A stretch of 64,000 nucleotides of DNA from Afipia sp. (GCA_017474385.1 JAFVHU010000071.1:1-64000); one strand, 5' to 3'; positions 34,585 to 45,123 are shown, counted from the first letter of the stretch. Made by a program: numbers and translations. Notes: generated by a model not told the origin, from the sequence alone.

Positions 34585-36102
34585 CTACCGCCGCTGCACG
34601 ACGCACTGCCCGCCGGCCGCCTTGAGGTTCACGCAGAACTGCGTGGCCTCGTCGTTGGTCCCGAACGGACCAACCATCGCGCGATAGAACGTGCCCTTGC
34701 CTTCGATGTCGGCCTTGTGGATCGACGCCGTGCGCGAGCCGAGGACCGACGCGTATTTGCCCTGAATGGATTTGAAGGACGCCTTGGCATCGGCCTCGGA
34801 CTTCTGCGACGACACCTGAACGTAAGCCCCGCTGCCTGTGACTGCCGCAGGACTGACCGCGGCAACCTTCGGCCGTTCAGCAGCAGCAGCCGGAGGCTGC
34901 GCCTGCGGCGAAAGTGAAACCGGTGCGTTGGCGGACGGCGCTCCCGTCGAGGCGGTGCTGGCCGGTGCGGTCGTCGAAGCCCGCTGTGCTGGAGGCTGCG
35001 CACGTGCTGGCGCCGCAGCCGGTGCGGCAGCAGCCGAATCCGGCTGATCGGGCCGGATGCTCAGGGTGCGGATTTTTCGCGGCTCCTCACCGCCAGTCAG
35101 TGTGCCGTTGCCCACGCCTGCGCCGGTCGGCCGGACGTTGGTCGATGCGCTGGCGACTGATGGAGGGTTCGCGTTCTGGGTCAGCGGCGGAAACACCACG
35201 CGCGGACCGGTCTTGGCGTTGACGTCGACAGGCTGCTCTTCGCGGGACACCACGCGCTCGGCCGACTTGTCGCCGACGCGATCGGTGATCTGCTTGCTTG
35301 AACCATCGCCTGCACCGGGCGGAATAACCTTGTTCGGGCCGGTATCAGCCTTGATGACCGGCGGCTCGCCGCTGCGCGGAGAACCGACGAACGTCCTGTA
35401 AGCGAAGGCAGCGCCGGTGCCGACAACCGCAAGCAGCAGAACGACGACAACCGTCATCATGCCGCCGCGCCGTGCCTTCGGGGCTTCCTGCTCGAAATCC
35501 TCGCCGTAGGGCGGCCGGTCGTAGCCGCCGTCGTCGTAGTGCCCGCCCTGAGCGCCGAACTCGCCATCACGGTTAGGATCGTGATCGGGCCGGCCGTAGA
35601 GAACGTCATCGTAACGGTCGCTGGCGGCAGTCTGCTGGCCTCGGCCCTGCCCGGTCAGCACCGGGTCGTAACCGCTGTGATCAAACTGCGGGGCCTGCCT
35701 GCCGTAAGCATGACCCTGGGTCTGGTGAGGCTGTTCGTCCGCATAGGGCGGATCGTAACGATCTGGCTCGCGATAAGGCTCTTCACGATAAGGCTCCTCG
35801 CGATAAGCCGGCTCCTGCGACGCGTGACGCCCGGCAGCCAAGTTCTGCACCCAGGATGGCCGAACGGCGGGTACGTCTTCTTCAGCGGCAGGTTCATGCG
35901 CGGCGTACTGATCATGCGGATCATGCCGGGGCGGCTGCGCCTGCTGTTCACGTCCGAAATTCGAGAATGGATCGGCCTGCCCGATCAATCGCGCCAGTTC
36001 GGCCAGCGGGTCGCTCTCGCCTTGCTGCGGGGCAATGCGGGATTGATCCCGGCTGTAGTCGTCGTCCGCCGGAAACGGTCTGTCGCGATACTGGTTCGCC
36101 AT
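34585..36102 (-). CDS. SPOR-domain cell-division-associated protein
   Basis: 505 residues. A long acidic, Gln/Tyr/Pro-rich cytoplasmic region contains near-perfect tandem EEPYR repeats (about residues 102-113). One transmembrane helix (MMTVVVVLLLAVVGTGAAFAY) follows at about 216-236, then a disordered Ala/Pro-rich periplasmic linker and a C-terminal SPOR domain (about 425-505: GAYVQVSSQKSEADAKASF, then FYRAMVGPFG). SPOR domains bind denuded septal peptidoglycan. The normal neighbours argS and nagZ are near, but nagZ is displaced by the inserted transporter block. Confidence 0.92.
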   Translation of the reverse strand: MANQYRDRPFPADDDYSRDQSRIAPQQGESDPLAELARLIGQADPFSNFGREQQAQPPRHDPHDQYAAHEPAAEEDVPAVRPSWVQNLAAGRHASQEPAYREEPYREEPYREPDRYDPPYADEQPHQTQGHAYGRQAPQFDHSGYDPVLTGQGRGQQTAASDRYDDVLYGRPDHDPNRDGEFGAQGGHYDDGGYDRPPYGEDFEQEAPKARRGGMMTVVVVLLLAVVGTGAAFAYRTFVGSPRSGEPPVIKADTGPNKVIPPGAGDGSSKQITDRVGDKSAERVVSREEQPVDVNAKTGPRVVFPPLTQNANPPSVASASTNVRPTGAGVGNGTLTGGEEPRKIRTLSIRPDQPDSAAAAPAAAPARAQPPAQRASTTAPASTASTGAPSANAPVSLSPQAQPPAAAAERPKVAAVSPAAVTGSGAYVQVSSQKSEADAKASFKSIQGKYASVLGSRTASIHKADIEGKGTFYRAMVGPFGTNDEATQFCVNLKAAGGQCVVQRR

Positions 36103-36208
36103 TGCGATGTTGCATCCCCTTCGGGAAAGCGCCGCGTCCGTCGTTCAAGCGGAGCGACCACTATTCACACTGCCGCCACCCGTTCCCCGCGGCGGTCAAA
36201 TCCCCCAA

Positions 36209-38002
36209 CTATCGCATCTCGTCTGGAGCATGGACGCCGAGCACGGCGAGGCCGGAAGCCAGAACCGAGACGACGCCCTGAACCAAGGCAAGTCGCGCGA
36301 TTGTTACTTCTGCATCATTCTGGATAATGAAGCGTAAATAGGGCAAATCGCGCCCCTTGGTCCAAAGCGCGTGAAATTCACTCGCGAGATCATACAGGTA
36401 AAACGCGATTCGGTGTGGCTCATGCGCGACCGCCGCCGCCTCCACGATCCGTGGGTACAGCGCAATCTGCCGGATCAGGCTCAGCTCGACCGGGTCGCTG
36501 AGACGCTCGATCTTCGCACCGCGCAGGAAGGCAACGCGCTCGGCGGCGTCCTCGGGCAATGACGGAACCGTTTCGCGCGCATTCTTGAAAATCGAATGCC
36601 CGCGCGCGTGTCCGTACTGTACGTAGAACACCGCGTTGTCCTTCGACTGCTCAATCACCTTGGCAAGGTCGAAATCGAGCACCGCATCGTTCTTGCGGAA
36701 CAGCATCATGAAACGCACGGCGTCGGAACCGACTTCGTCCACCACTTCGCGCAGCGTGACGAAGTCGCCGGAGCGCTTCGACATCTTCACCGGCTCGCCG
36801 CCCCGCAGCAGCTTCACGAGCTGCACGATCTTCACATCAAGCGCCGCCTTGTTGGCCGTAACGGCCTTGATCGCCGCCTGCACGCGTTTGATGTAGCCGC
36901 CGTGATCCGCGCCCCACACGTCCACCATGTTGAGGAAGCCACGATCGAACTTGGTCTTGTGATAGGCGATGTCCGACGCGAAGTAGGTGTACGACCCGTC
37001 CGATTTCTTCAGCGGACGATCGACGTCGTCGCCGAACGCAGTAGCGCGGAACAGTGTCTGCTCGCGATCCTCGTAGTCCTCGACCGGCGCGCCCTTCGGC
37101 GGCGGCAGACGGCCCTCATAGACATCCCCCTTGGCACGCAACTCAGCGATGGCGGCGCCGACGCGGTCGTTGCCGTTTTCGTTAAGCGAGCGTTCGGAGA
37201 AGAACACATCGTGCCGGATGTTGAGCGCGGCGAGATCGCCCTTGATCATCTCCATCATCATGGCGATGGCTTTTGCGCGCACCAGCGGCAACCACTCTGC
37301 CTCGGATTGCTTCAGCAGCTTGTCGCCGTATTCTGCTGCAAGAGCCTTCCCGACCGGCACAAGATAATCGCCGGGATAAAGACCCTCGGGGATCTCACCT
37401 ATGTTCTCGCCGAGCGCTTCGCGATAACGCAGGAAGGCGGAGCGCGCGAGCACATCGACCTGCGCGCCGGCGTCGTTGATGTAGTATTCTTTCGTGACGT
37501 CATAGCCCGCGAACGACAGCAGGCTCGCCAGCGCGTCGCCGAACACCGCGCCCCGGCAATGACCGACATGCATCGGCCCCGTCGGATTGGCGGAGACGTA
37601 TTCGACATTGACCTTCTCGCGCGCACCAACAGCGCTGCGGCCATAACCGTTGCCCTGCTCCAGCACAGACCGCAATGCGCCGAACCATGCGGATGTCTTC
37701 AGGGTCAGATTGATGAAACCCGGCCCGGCCACATCGACGCTTTCGACAATCGGATCGGCGCGCAGTTTTTCTGCAATCTTGTCGGCAAGCTCGCGCGGCT
37801 TCGCCTTCGCGTCCTTGGCCAGCACCATCGCGGCGTTGGTCGCCATGTCGCCATGGGTGGCATCACGCGGCGGTTCAACCACGATGCGCGACAGGTCGAT
37901 ACCTGCGGGAAGCACACCCTCGCTGCCGAGCGCTGCGCACACGGCATGCACGCGCGAAAGCACGTCGGCGAACAAATGCTGGGATTGGGCGGGCGAAGTC
38001 AT
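36209..38002 (-). CDS. argS: Arginyl-tRNA synthetase
   Basis: 597 residues from the ATG at 38002. Class I synthetase attaching Arg to its tRNA. An N-terminal additional domain, the HIGH-equivalent [15 protein letters not shown] near residue 135, [12 protein letters not shown] (KMSKS loop) and a C-terminal helical anticodon domain ending [11 protein letters not shown] are all visible. It is 49 bases downstream of dgt and 106 bases upstream of the SPOR gene, the standard order in this group. Confidence 0.96.
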   Translation of the reverse strand: MTSPAQSQHLFADVLSRVHAVCAALGSEGVLPAGIDLSRIVVEPPRDATHGDMATNAAMVLAKDAKAKPRELADKIAEKLRADPIVESVDVAGPGFINLTLKTSAWFGALRSVLEQGNGYGRSAVGAREKVNVEYVSANPTGPMHVGHCRGAVFGDALASLLSFAGYDVTKEYYINDAGAQVDVLARSAFLRYREALGENIGEIPEGLYPGDYLVPVGKALAAEYGDKLLKQSEAEWLPLVRAKAIAMMMEMIKGDLAALNIRHDVFFSERSLNENGNDRVGAAIAELRAKGDVYEGRLPPPKGAPVEDYEDREQTLFRATAFGDDVDRPLKKSDGSYTYFASDIAYHKTKFDRGFLNMVDVWGADHGGYIKRVQAAIKAVTANKAALDVKIVQLVKLLRGGEPVKMSKRSGDFVTLREVVDEVGSDAVRFMMLFRKNDAVLDFDLAKVIEQSKDNAVFYVQYGHARGHSIFKNARETVPSLPEDAAERVAFLRGAKIERLSDPVELSLIRQIALYPRIVEAAAVAHEPHRIAFYLYDLASEFHALWTKGRDLPYLRFIIQNDAEVTIARLALVQGVVSVLASGLAVLGVHAPDEMR

Positions 38003-38051
38003 CGAGAATATCCTGCTGGGCGCACGTAAATCGGCTGTTTCAGGCCGCCGC

Positions 38052-39260
38052 CTAACGTAAATCCGGGGTCGAGTCAAAAAGCCTTTGATGCTCGATAATG
38101 GCGTATCGGTCGGTCATTCCGGCAATGAAGTCGCCGATCCGGCGGGCCCGGCCGGCCTCGTCGTGCTCGCCGTCATCGGGCAGCCATTCGGCGGGCAGAT
38201 CGCCCGGTTCAGCCTGATAGCGCGCGAACAGATCGCGGACCACAGCCTCCGCGTCCCGCATGACGCTCATCACCCGCTCATGGCGATACATCCGCGTCTT
38301 GAGGAAGCGTTTGATCGCCGCTTCTGTTTTCTCGGCCTCGGCCGAGAAGCTGACGAGCGTGGCATCGTGATTACGCACGTCGATGACGCTGTTGGGGTGT
38401 ATGCCAGTCAGCCGCTTGCGCGTCTCCGAAAACACATCCTCGATCAGATAGGAGATCAGCTCGCGCACCAACTCCGCGCCGCGGCGGGTCTCGTCGAGGA
38501 CGGGATAGCGCGCCGTGATGACCGCGTTGATGTCAGCGATCAGCGGAATAACTCCAAGATCGTCGACGGTGAACAGCCCTGCCCGCAACCCGTCGTCGAT
38601 GTCGTGGGCATCGTACGCAATGTCGTCGGCGACTGCTGCAACCTGCGCTTCCAGCGAGGCGTAGCTCCACAATTCGAGATCGTGCCAGGCGACATATTCC
38701 GAGATGCCGACCGGCACGCCGTGGTCGCGATAGCGGCCGACCGGCTCGCCGTTGCTGTCGATCAAGGGTCCGTTGTGCTTGACGATCCCCTCAAGCGACT
38801 CCCATGTCAGATTGAGGCCGTCGAATTGCGGATAGCGCCGCTCCAGCAGCGTCACCACGCGCAGGCTTTGCGCATTGTGATCGAAACCGCGGTGCGCCTT
38901 GAGGCATTCGTCGAGCGCGCGTTCCCCGGCATGGCCGAACGGCGGATGGCCGAGATCATGGGCCAGCGCCAGCGTCTCGGTGAGGTCCTCGTCGAGCCCA
39001 AGCTGCCGCGCCAGCGCGCGGGCGATCTGCGCCACTTCCAGCGTATGGGTCAGGCGGGTGCGATAGTGATCGCCTTCGTGGAACACGAACACCTGAGTCT
39101 TGTGCTTCAGACGCCGGAACGCGTTGGAATGGATCACGCGGTCACAGTCGCGGCGGAAGGCGCTGCGCCGCAGGCTCGGCGGCTCATTGAAACGCCTCCC
39201 GCGGCTTTGACCGGGATCGCAGCCATAGACCACGCGGGGGGCAGCCATTCCGACCGACAT
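38052..39260 (-). CDS. dgt: Deoxyguanosinetriphosphate triphosphohydrolase-like protein
   Basis: 402 residues of the HD-domain dNTPase family. Metal ligands are in [18 protein letters not shown] and [15 protein letters not shown]; a later Asp lies in [14 protein letters not shown]. These enzymes remove triphosphate from dNTPs and affect nucleotide pools; specificity is uncertain, so the dgt name is by family. A second in-frame ATG (39248) is possible. Divergent from erpA. Confidence 0.92.
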   Translation of the reverse strand: MSVGMAAPRVVYGCDPGQSRGRRFNEPPSLRRSAFRRDCDRVIHSNAFRRLKHKTQVFVFHEGDHYRTRLTHTLEVAQIARALARQLGLDEDLTETLALAHDLGHPPFGHAGERALDECLKAHRGFDHNAQSLRVVTLLERRYPQFDGLNLTWESLEGIVKHNGPLIDSNGEPVGRYRDHGVPVGISEYVAWHDLELWSYASLEAQVAAVADDIAYDAHDIDDGLRAGLFTVDDLGVIPLIADINAVITARYPVLDETRRGAELVRELISYLIEDVFSETRKRLTGIHPNSVIDVRNHDATLVSFSAEAEKTEAAIKRFLKTRMYRHERVMSVMRDAEAVVRDLFARYQAEPGDLPAEWLPDDGEHDEAGRARRIGDFIAGMTDRYAIIEHQRLFDSTPDLR

Positions 39261-39357
39261 ACGAATTATTCTACTTTCGGTGTTTGATTCTGGTGTTTAG
39301 CGCACTTAACTATGCCACACGGGCATGTTCAAATACCCGCGTTTTCGGAGACTTATT

Positions 39358-39705
39358 ATGACCGCCGTAGCGACCGAAGCCGCCAGCGTCACAATTTCGG
39401 AGCGGGCTGCAAAGCGAATCGGCGCCATCCTGAAGACGGAAGGCGAAGGCGCGATGCTGCGCATCAGCGTCGAAGGCGGCGGCTGCTCCGGATTCCAGTA
39501 CAAATTCGATGTCGAGCGCGCCAAGGCGGACGACGATCTTGTGATCGAACGTGACAATGCCGTGGTGCTGGTGGACCCCTCGTCCGTGCCGTTCCTGGCC
39601 GGATCGGAAGTCGACTTCGTCGATGACCTGATCGGCGCATCGTTCCGCGTCGTCAATCCGAATGCCACCGCGTCCTGCGGCTGCGGCACCAGCTTCTCGA
39701 TCTAA
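39358..39705 (+). CDS. erpA: Iron-sulfur cluster insertion protein ErpA (A-type carrier)
   Basis: 115 residues from the ATG at 39358, with GGAG upstream. The A-type carrier motif has three Cys: one in VEGGGCSGFQY and two in ASCGCGTSF. It delivers 4Fe-4S or 2Fe-2S clusters to target enzymes; a nearby client could be the Fe-S enzyme IlvD. Divergent from dgt. The erpA-versus-iscA naming is by overall resemblance and context. Confidence 0.88.
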   Translation: MTAVATEAASVTISERAAKRIGAILKTEGEGAMLRISVEGGGCSGFQYKFDVERAKADDDLVIERDNAVVLVDPSSVPFLAGSEVDFVDDLIGASFRVVNPNATASCGCGTSFSI

Positions 39706-39722
39706 GCTACTATTGTATCTGA

Positions 39723-39810
39723 TGTCATCACCGGGCTCGTCCCGGTGATCTCGATTGGTTGCGCACAGTGCATCGTGATCGGGATGCCCGGGACAAGCCC
39801 GGGCATGACA
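39723..39810. repeat. Mosaic intergenic palindrome, copy 2
   Basis: Same plan as copy 1: TGTCATCACCGGG...CCCGGTGAT, a variable middle, then GGATGCCCGGG...CCCGGGCATGACA. The first hairpin has A/T replacements that keep pairing, a sign of compensatory change. It fills the gap between convergent erpA and amidohydrolase genes and may act as a terminator. Confidence 0.8.
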
Positions 39811-39818
39811 ACAGACGA

Positions 39819-40667
39819 TCACTTCTCGGCAAACAGCCGCTTCGCATTGCCATGCGCGATCTGCTTCGCGACGGCGGGCGGGAGCTGTTTAAGCCAGCCG
39901 CGGTATTCGGCCATGATCGCGCCGTAGGTCGACCAGCGTTCGTTGATCCAGGTGTCCGATCCGAGCAAAAAGCGGTCCGGATACTTCTCAAACATCGCCC
40001 GCCATTCCGGCGTGAGTTCGCCGCCGGCGCCGGTGATGCCGCTGCGGTAGGACAGTTCACCCCACAACTGCGGATACGTTGCCAGCATCGCCGCGACCCG
40101 GCTCGGCGCGAGGCTGAATCCGGTGTGCGCCCAGATGATTTTGGCGCGCCCGTTGTGGCGCATCAAAATCTCGACGGCCTCGTCGTCGGCATGCGCATGA
40201 AGGTAGAGATCGTTGGCGACCGCAAAATCGACAGCCTTCTTCACCCAGTCGGTGGCCGCGGCTTTTCCCGACAGATGAAACTCGCCGATGCCTCGGTAAT
40301 AGCCGCGCTTGAACTCATCCTGCACCAGATCGAAGATCGTGGGATCGTTAAACCAGGTCTGGATGTCCGGGCGAACGCGGTACGGGCGAATGAACGGAAC
40401 GATCCACAACCCGTCCGCCTTCGAATCCATTAGCGCATGGGTCCCGTCATTAGGGCGGCTGGTGGCGAGAATACCGGTGACGCGGTGTTTCTTGAACAGC
40501 GCCAGTATCTCATCGACCTGGTAGTACGGCGTCGGCTCCCAGTTGTAGTGCAGATGAGCGTCAAAGATCTCGATCGGCTCTTCTGCTGCTTGAGCGGGCA
40601 CGGCAGAGAGCAGCACAACAGCGGCGATGAGGAAGCGCCACCCTGCCCGTGCGGACTTGATCGACAT
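39819..40667 (-). CDS. Secreted amidohydrolase-family (TIM-barrel) protein
   Basis: 282 residues with a signal peptide (cleavage near PAQAAEE, about residue 28). The metal-dependent amidohydrolase pattern is complete: DAHLHYN, GIGEFHL, LHAHADDE, IWAHTGFS and LGSDTW, as in Amidohydrolase_2 proteins. Likely a periplasmic hydrolase or decarboxylase-type enzyme; substrate unknown. It starts only seven bases after the RND pump stop codon, so it belongs to the efflux operon, a rare partner for such a pump. Confidence 0.82.
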   Translation of the reverse strand: MSIKSARAGWRFLIAAVVLLSAVPAQAAEEPIEIFDAHLHYNWEPTPYYQVDEILALFKKHRVTGILATSRPNDGTHALMDSKADGLWIVPFIRPYRVRPDIQTWFNDPTIFDLVQDEFKRGYYRGIGEFHLSGKAAATDWVKKAVDFAVANDLYLHAHADDEAVEILMRHNGRAKIIWAHTGFSLAPSRVAAMLATYPQLWGELSYRSGITGAGGELTPEWRAMFEKYPDRFLLGSDTWINERWSTYGAIMAEYRGWLKQLPPAVAKQIAHGNAKRLFAEK

Positions 40668-40674
40668 TCGAGCT

Positions 40675-43600
40675 CTACTCAGCCGCTGCGGCGCGCGGTG
40701 GTTTGGCTTCGGGAGTCTCCAGCAGCGTCGGATCGAGACGGCGCTTCAGCCGGCGATCGATCCGGTCGAGATAGATGTAGATCACCGGCGTGATGTACAG
40801 CGTCAGCAACTGCGACACCAGAAGACCGCCTACAACGGCCACACCCAGCGGCTGCCGCAATTCGGCGCCCGCACCCGCGCCGAGCGCAATCGGCAGCGTG
40901 CCGAAGATCGCCGCGAACGTCGTCATCATGATGGGCCGGAAGCGCAGCAGCGCCGCCTCGCGAATGGCGTGCTCCGCGCTCAGTCCCACCGTGCGGCGCT
41001 CGATGGCGAAGTCGACCATCATGATGGCGTTCTTCTTCACGATGCCGACCAGCATGACGATGCCGATCATGGCGATCACCGACAATTCCATCTTGAATAG
41101 CATCAGCGTCAGGATCGCGCCGATACCCGCTGACGGCAGGCCCGAGATGATCGTGATCGGATGGATGAAGCTCTCGTAGAGAATTCCGAGAATGACGAAC
41201 GCGGCGAACACGGCGGCGAGGATCAGCACGCCCTGCCCGCGCAGCGAATCCTGGAACACCTGCGCTATGCCAGAAAAGCCGGTCGCGATGGTCGCTGGAA
41301 GGTTCGAGTCATCTTGGATCTGAGTAATCTTGTCGACGGCGTAACCGAGCGACGTTCCGGGCGAGAGATTGAACGAGATCGTCACCGCCGGCTGCTGGCC
41401 CTGGTGATTGATCTGGAGTGGCCCGACCGTCGGCACCATCTTGGCCACTGCATCGAGCGGAATGGTCTGGTTGTTCGCCGTCTTGACATACAGCTTGGAC
41501 AGATCGGTCGGGTCAACGCGGAACTTCGGCTGCACTTCCAGGATGATCTGGTAGTCGTTCGAGGGCATGTAGATCGTGCCCACCTGCCGCGCACCATAAG
41601 CGTTGAAGAGCTGGTTACGGATCTGATCGGCGGTGACCCCGTAGACGGCGGCCTTTTCACGATCGATCTCGACCGTGAGTTGCGGATTCTTGATGTAGAG
41701 ATCGGGCGTGACGTCGAGCAGGCCCGGCACCTGCGCGATTTTTTTGAGCATCTCCGGCGCCACGCGATAGAGCGAGTCCGTATCGCCGCTCTGCAAGGTG
41801 TACTGATACTGGCCTTTGGAGGGGCGTCCACCGATGTTGAGGTTCTGAATGCTTTGGAAGAACGCCTGTAGGCCCGGCACCTGCAATGCCTTCTGCCGCA
41901 GCCGTCCGACAACAACCTGTATGTTGTCGCGCTCTTTCTTCGGCTTCAGCCCGATGAACAGACGCCCGTAGTTCGCGGTCGAGTTGGGGCCGCCGGACCC
42001 GACCGTGCTGTTCACAAACTCGACCGCGGGATCAGCCCGCAGAATATCGGCAAGAATCTTCTGACGCGCGCCCATCGCCTCGAATGACGTGTCGGTCGCA
42101 GCCTCCGTCGTGCCGCTGAGAAAGCCGGTGTCTTCCTGCGGGAAAAAGCCCTTCGGCACGATCAAATACAACCAAAGGGTCGCACCGAGCGTCGCCAGCG
42201 TGACCACCAGCATGACCGACTTGTAGGCGAGAACGCGATCGAGCGTCCATTCGTAGGCACGCAGCCAGGAGTCGAACATCGCCTCGAACCAGCGCAGCAC
42301 GAAGTTGGGTTTGTGATGCGGATCATGCGCCTTGAGCACCCGCGCGCACAGCATGGGCGTCAGGGTCAACGACACGAAGCCGGACACGATGATGGCGACC
42401 GAGATCGTGACCGCGAATTCACGGAACACGCGGCCGACGATGCCGCCCATCAGCAGCACCGGGATGAACACCGCGATCAGCGAGAACGTAATCGACAGAA
42501 TGGTGAAACCGATCTCGCGGGCGCCTTTCAGCGCCGCTTCGTACGGTTTCATGCCGTTCTCGATATGGCGCATGATATTCTCGAGCATGACGATGGCGTC
42601 GTCGACCACGAAGCCTACCGACAGCGTCAGCGCCAACAGCGTCATGTTGTTGATGGAGTAATCCAGCGCATACATCACCGCGCAGGTGCCGAGCAGCGAA
42701 ATCGGAACCGCGAGTGCCGGAATGAAGGTGGCGGACGCCGAACGCAGAAACAGGAAGATCACGACGATCACAAGACCGACCGCGATCAGCAGGGTTTCCT
42801 CCACGTCGGTGACGGATTCGCGCACCGACACCGAGCGGTCGAGCGTGACGTCCATGGTGATGGACGGCGGGATCTGCGCCCGCAGCGACGGCAGCTTCGC
42901 TCGCACCGCATCAACTACCGCCACCGTATTGGCATCGGGTTGTTTCTGGATTGCCAGTACGATGGAGCGGGTACCATTGAACCAGGTCGCGACCTTGTCG
43001 TTTTCGACGCTGTCGTAAATTCGGGCGACTTCATCGAGCTTGACCGGCGACCCGTTGCGCCATGCCACGACAACCTGGCGATAGTCGACCGCCTTGTTGA
43101 GCTGCCCGGACGCCTGGATCGCGATGTCCTGCTTCGGACCGTTCAGGGTGCCAACCGGCGTCGACGAGTTGGCGCGCGATACAGCCGCGCGGATGTCTTC
43201 CAGCGACAGCCCGCGCGCGGCGGCCGCTTCAGGATCGGCCTGTACGCGAATGGCGAATTTCTGCGTGCCGTAGATCAGCACCTGCGCCACACCTGGAATC
43301 TGCGACAGCGTCTGGCCAATGGTGATGTCGCCGTACTCGTTGACGGTCGACAGCGGCAGCGTCTCCGAACTCAGCGACACGAACAGCACAGGGAAGTCGG
43401 CCGGGTTCACCTTGCGGAAGCTCGGCGGGACCAGCATCTCGACCGGCAGGCGGCGCTGCGCGATGGTCAGCGCGGTCTGCACGTCAAGCGCTGCGCCGTC
43501 GATGTTGCGGTTGAGATCGAACTGGATGGTGATCGAGGTCGTGCCCTGCGATGAACTGGACGACATCGACGAGATGCCGGCGACGGTCGAGAGCTGACGC

Positions 43601-43803
43601 TCGATCGGACCAGCGACGGAGGCCGCCATCGTGTCGGCGCTCGCGCCAGGCAGCGTCGCCGTGACCTGAATGGTCGGAAAATCAACCTTGGGCAGCGCCG
43701 AGACCGGCAACAGCCGGAATCCGAATACGCCGAATGCAATGATCGACGCCGTCATCAGCGTCGTCATGACCGGTCTGCGGATACAGAGTTCCGACAGGTT
43801 CAT
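40675..43803 (-). CDS. RND-family multidrug efflux permease (MdtB/MdtC-like)
   Basis: 1042 residues. Inner-membrane proton/drug antiporter of the HAE1 RND family: N-terminal IRRPVMTTLMTASIIAFG, paired Asp proton relay in VGFVVDDAIVMLENI, two large periplasmic loops and twelve helices. The N-terminal GASADTMAASVAGPIERQL matches MdtB/MdtC-type pumps. A second pump subunit, as in mdtBC, is missing, so it probably works as a homotrimer. Directly follows its adaptor gene (3-base gap). No outer-membrane TolC-type gene is in the window. Substrates unknown. Confidence 0.95.
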   Translation of the reverse strand: MNLSELCIRRPVMTTLMTASIIAFGVFGFRLLPVSALPKVDFPTIQVTATLPGASADTMAASVAGPIERQLSTVAGISSMSSSSSQGTTSITIQFDLNRNIDGAALDVQTALTIAQRRLPVEMLVPPSFRKVNPADFPVLFVSLSSETLPLSTVNEYGDITIGQTLSQIPGVAQVLIYGTQKFAIRVQADPEAAAARGLSLEDIRAAVSRANSSTPVGTLNGPKQDIAIQASGQLNKAVDYRQVVVAWRNGSPVKLDEVARIYDSVENDKVATWFNGTRSIVLAIQKQPDANTVAVVDAVRAKLPSLRAQIPPSITMDVTLDRSVSVRESVTDVEETLLIAVGLVIVVIFLFLRSASATFIPALAVPISLLGTCAVMYALDYSINNMTLLALTLSVGFVVDDAIVMLENIMRHIENGMKPYEAALKGAREIGFTILSITFSLIAVFIPVLLMGGIVGRVFREFAVTISVAIIVSGFVSLTLTPMLCARVLKAHDPHHKPNFVLRWFEAMFDSWLRAYEWTLDRVLAYKSVMLVVTLATLGATLWLYLIVPKGFFPQEDTGFLSGTTEAATDTSFEAMGARQKILADILRADPAVEFVNSTVGSGGPNSTANYGRLFIGLKPKKERDNIQVVVGRLRQKALQVPGLQAFFQSIQNLNIGGRPSKGQYQYTLQSGDTDSLYRVAPEMLKKIAQVPGLLDVTPDLYIKNPQLTVEIDREKAAVYGVTADQIRNQLFNAYGARQVGTIYMPSNDYQIILEVQPKFRVDPTDLSKLYVKTANNQTIPLDAVAKMVPTVGPLQINHQGQQPAVTISFNLSPGTSLGYAVDKITQIQDDSNLPATIATGFSGIAQVFQDSLRGQGVLILAAVFAAFVILGILYESFIHPITIISGLPSAGIGAILTLMLFKMELSVIAMIGIVMLVGIVKKNAIMMVDFAIERRTVGLSAEHAIREAALLRFRPIMMTTFAAIFGTLPIALGAGAGAELRQPLGVAVVGGLLVSQLLTLYITPVIYIYLDRIDRRLKRRLDPTLLETPEAKPPRAAAAE

Positions 43804-43806
43804 AAA

Positions 43807-44940
43807 TCAAGCTCCGGCCTTGCGGCTGCGAGGCGCGGCGGGCGTGCCGTTGGACAGCAGCAATTGACCATCAACGACGATATCTTCTCCGCCTTCCAGA
43901 CCGCTGTCGATCACGGAAAAGCCCCGAAACGTGCGGCCGATGGTAACGGGCTGGACCTGCGCCTTGCCGTCGCGGATAACGAACACAAAGTTGCCGGTCT
44001 GGCTTCGCTGTACACCGACCGAAGGAACGATCACCGCATTCTCGGTTCGGACAGTGAGTGTGGTGTTGACCAGAATACCCGGCCACAGAAGCTCGTTGTC
44101 GTTGGCCATGATGCCGCGCACCGTCACCATGCCGGTGGTTGCGTCAACGGTATTCTCCACCATCGCAATTTTTCCGGTTTCCGACTTGCCGTTACCGGGG
44201 ATCGTCGCCGTCACTGACGACTGTCCATCCTTCATCGCGTCGCGCAGGTCACTCAAGACGCGCTGCGGAATTGCGAAGGTCACATACACGGGCGCCATCT
44301 GGTTGATGGTCGCAAGCGGCGACGTATCTGCCGGCCGGACGAAATTTCCGACCTTGACCGTGGCGGCGCTGATCCGACCGGTGATGGGGGCCGTGATCTT
44401 CGTATAACTTTTCTGAACTTTCAGATTGTCCAGAATGGCCTGATCGGCCTGAATGGTCGCGGTTGCGGTGTCCGCGGCGGTCTTTGCGTTGTCGACATTG
44501 ACCTGCGTGGTCGCGCCCTTGCCGATCAGTTCGTTGAAACGCCGCACATCGCGCTCGGCAGCGACGAGCTGCGATTGGGACCGTGCAAGATTGCCTTCCG
44601 CCTGTGCGATCTGCGCATCGATCTGGCGCGAATCCAGCGTGAACAGCAGATCGCCTGCCTTGACGCGGGCGCCGTCCTCGAAGTGAACCCCGACGATGGT
44701 GGTCTCGACGCGGGATTTCAGGGCCACGCTCGAAATCGGCGTGACCGCGCCGATTGAATCCACATCGAGTGGGACTGGTTTCTTTTCAGCCTTCGCGACT
44801 TCGACAGAGACCGCCTGAGGGCGCGGCGGAGTCTGGGCCGTGGTGGCGCCACTTGTCCACATCGATCGTGTCGCATAGAGCGCGACGGCTGCAATGACGA
44901 TGCCCGCGAGCAAAATGCGTCTGAAAAAATTTCCGCTCAT
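43807..44940 (-). CDS. RND efflux periplasmic adaptor (membrane fusion) protein
   Basis: 377 residues. An N-terminal signal anchor (ILLAGIVIAAVALYAT) is followed by the barrel-sandwich lipoyl-like halves around residues 70-100 and 185-220, with a coiled-coil hairpin between them (AQAEGNLARSQSQLVAAERD) and a beta-barrel domain. It links the RND pump to an outer-membrane channel. First gene of the adaptor-pump-amidohydrolase operon; divergent from xthA across a 183-bp spacer that should hold both promoters. Confidence 0.93.
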   Translation of the reverse strand: MSGNFFRRILLAGIVIAAVALYATRSMWTSGATTAQTPPRPQAVSVEVAKAEKKPVPLDVDSIGAVTPISSVALKSRVETTIVGVHFEDGARVKAGDLLFTLDSRQIDAQIAQAEGNLARSQSQLVAAERDVRRFNELIGKGATTQVNVDNAKTAADTATATIQADQAILDNLKVQKSYTKITAPITGRISAATVKVGNFVRPADTSPLATINQMAPVYVTFAIPQRVLSDLRDAMKDGQSSVTATIPGNGKSETGKIAMVENTVDATTGMVTVRGIMANDNELLWPGILVNTTLTVRTENAVIVPSVGVQRSQTGNFVFVIRDGKAQVQPVTIGRTFRGFSVIDSGLEGGEDIVVDGQLLLSNGTPAAPRSRKAGA

Positions 44941-45123
44941 GCCGTCTCTCAGGTTCAGGATTCAGGCTGCGCAAAACACGCCAAACAGCCGCCGTTTCCC
45001 CAACCCCATAGTGCTGGTTTTCCAGCGTTAATTTGTATTCGGCTTATCACAGCCGCACCGCCCGTGGTACGGCATACGGGTGGATTCTTTCGAATAATGC
45101 CCACGTCACTAACGGAATTGGAC

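Noticed and set aside
34411-34917. Possible membrane protein starting MPYTVTALVLLVASRALLG on the plus strand
   Set aside because: The hydrophobic start is tempting, but most of the frame is antisense to the SPOR-domain coding end, and there is no ribosome-binding site.
36596-38029. Plus-strand open frame of 477 codons opposite argS
   Set aside because: It is fully antisense to a well-conserved gene; high GC content leaves long open frames on the opposite strand. The translation has no recognisable domain and is rich in Arg/His/Asp, as expected for such shadows.
42313-43554. Plus-strand open frame of 413 codons opposite the RND pump
   Set aside because: Antisense shadow of a clear RND permease; charged low-complexity translation and no ribosome-binding site.
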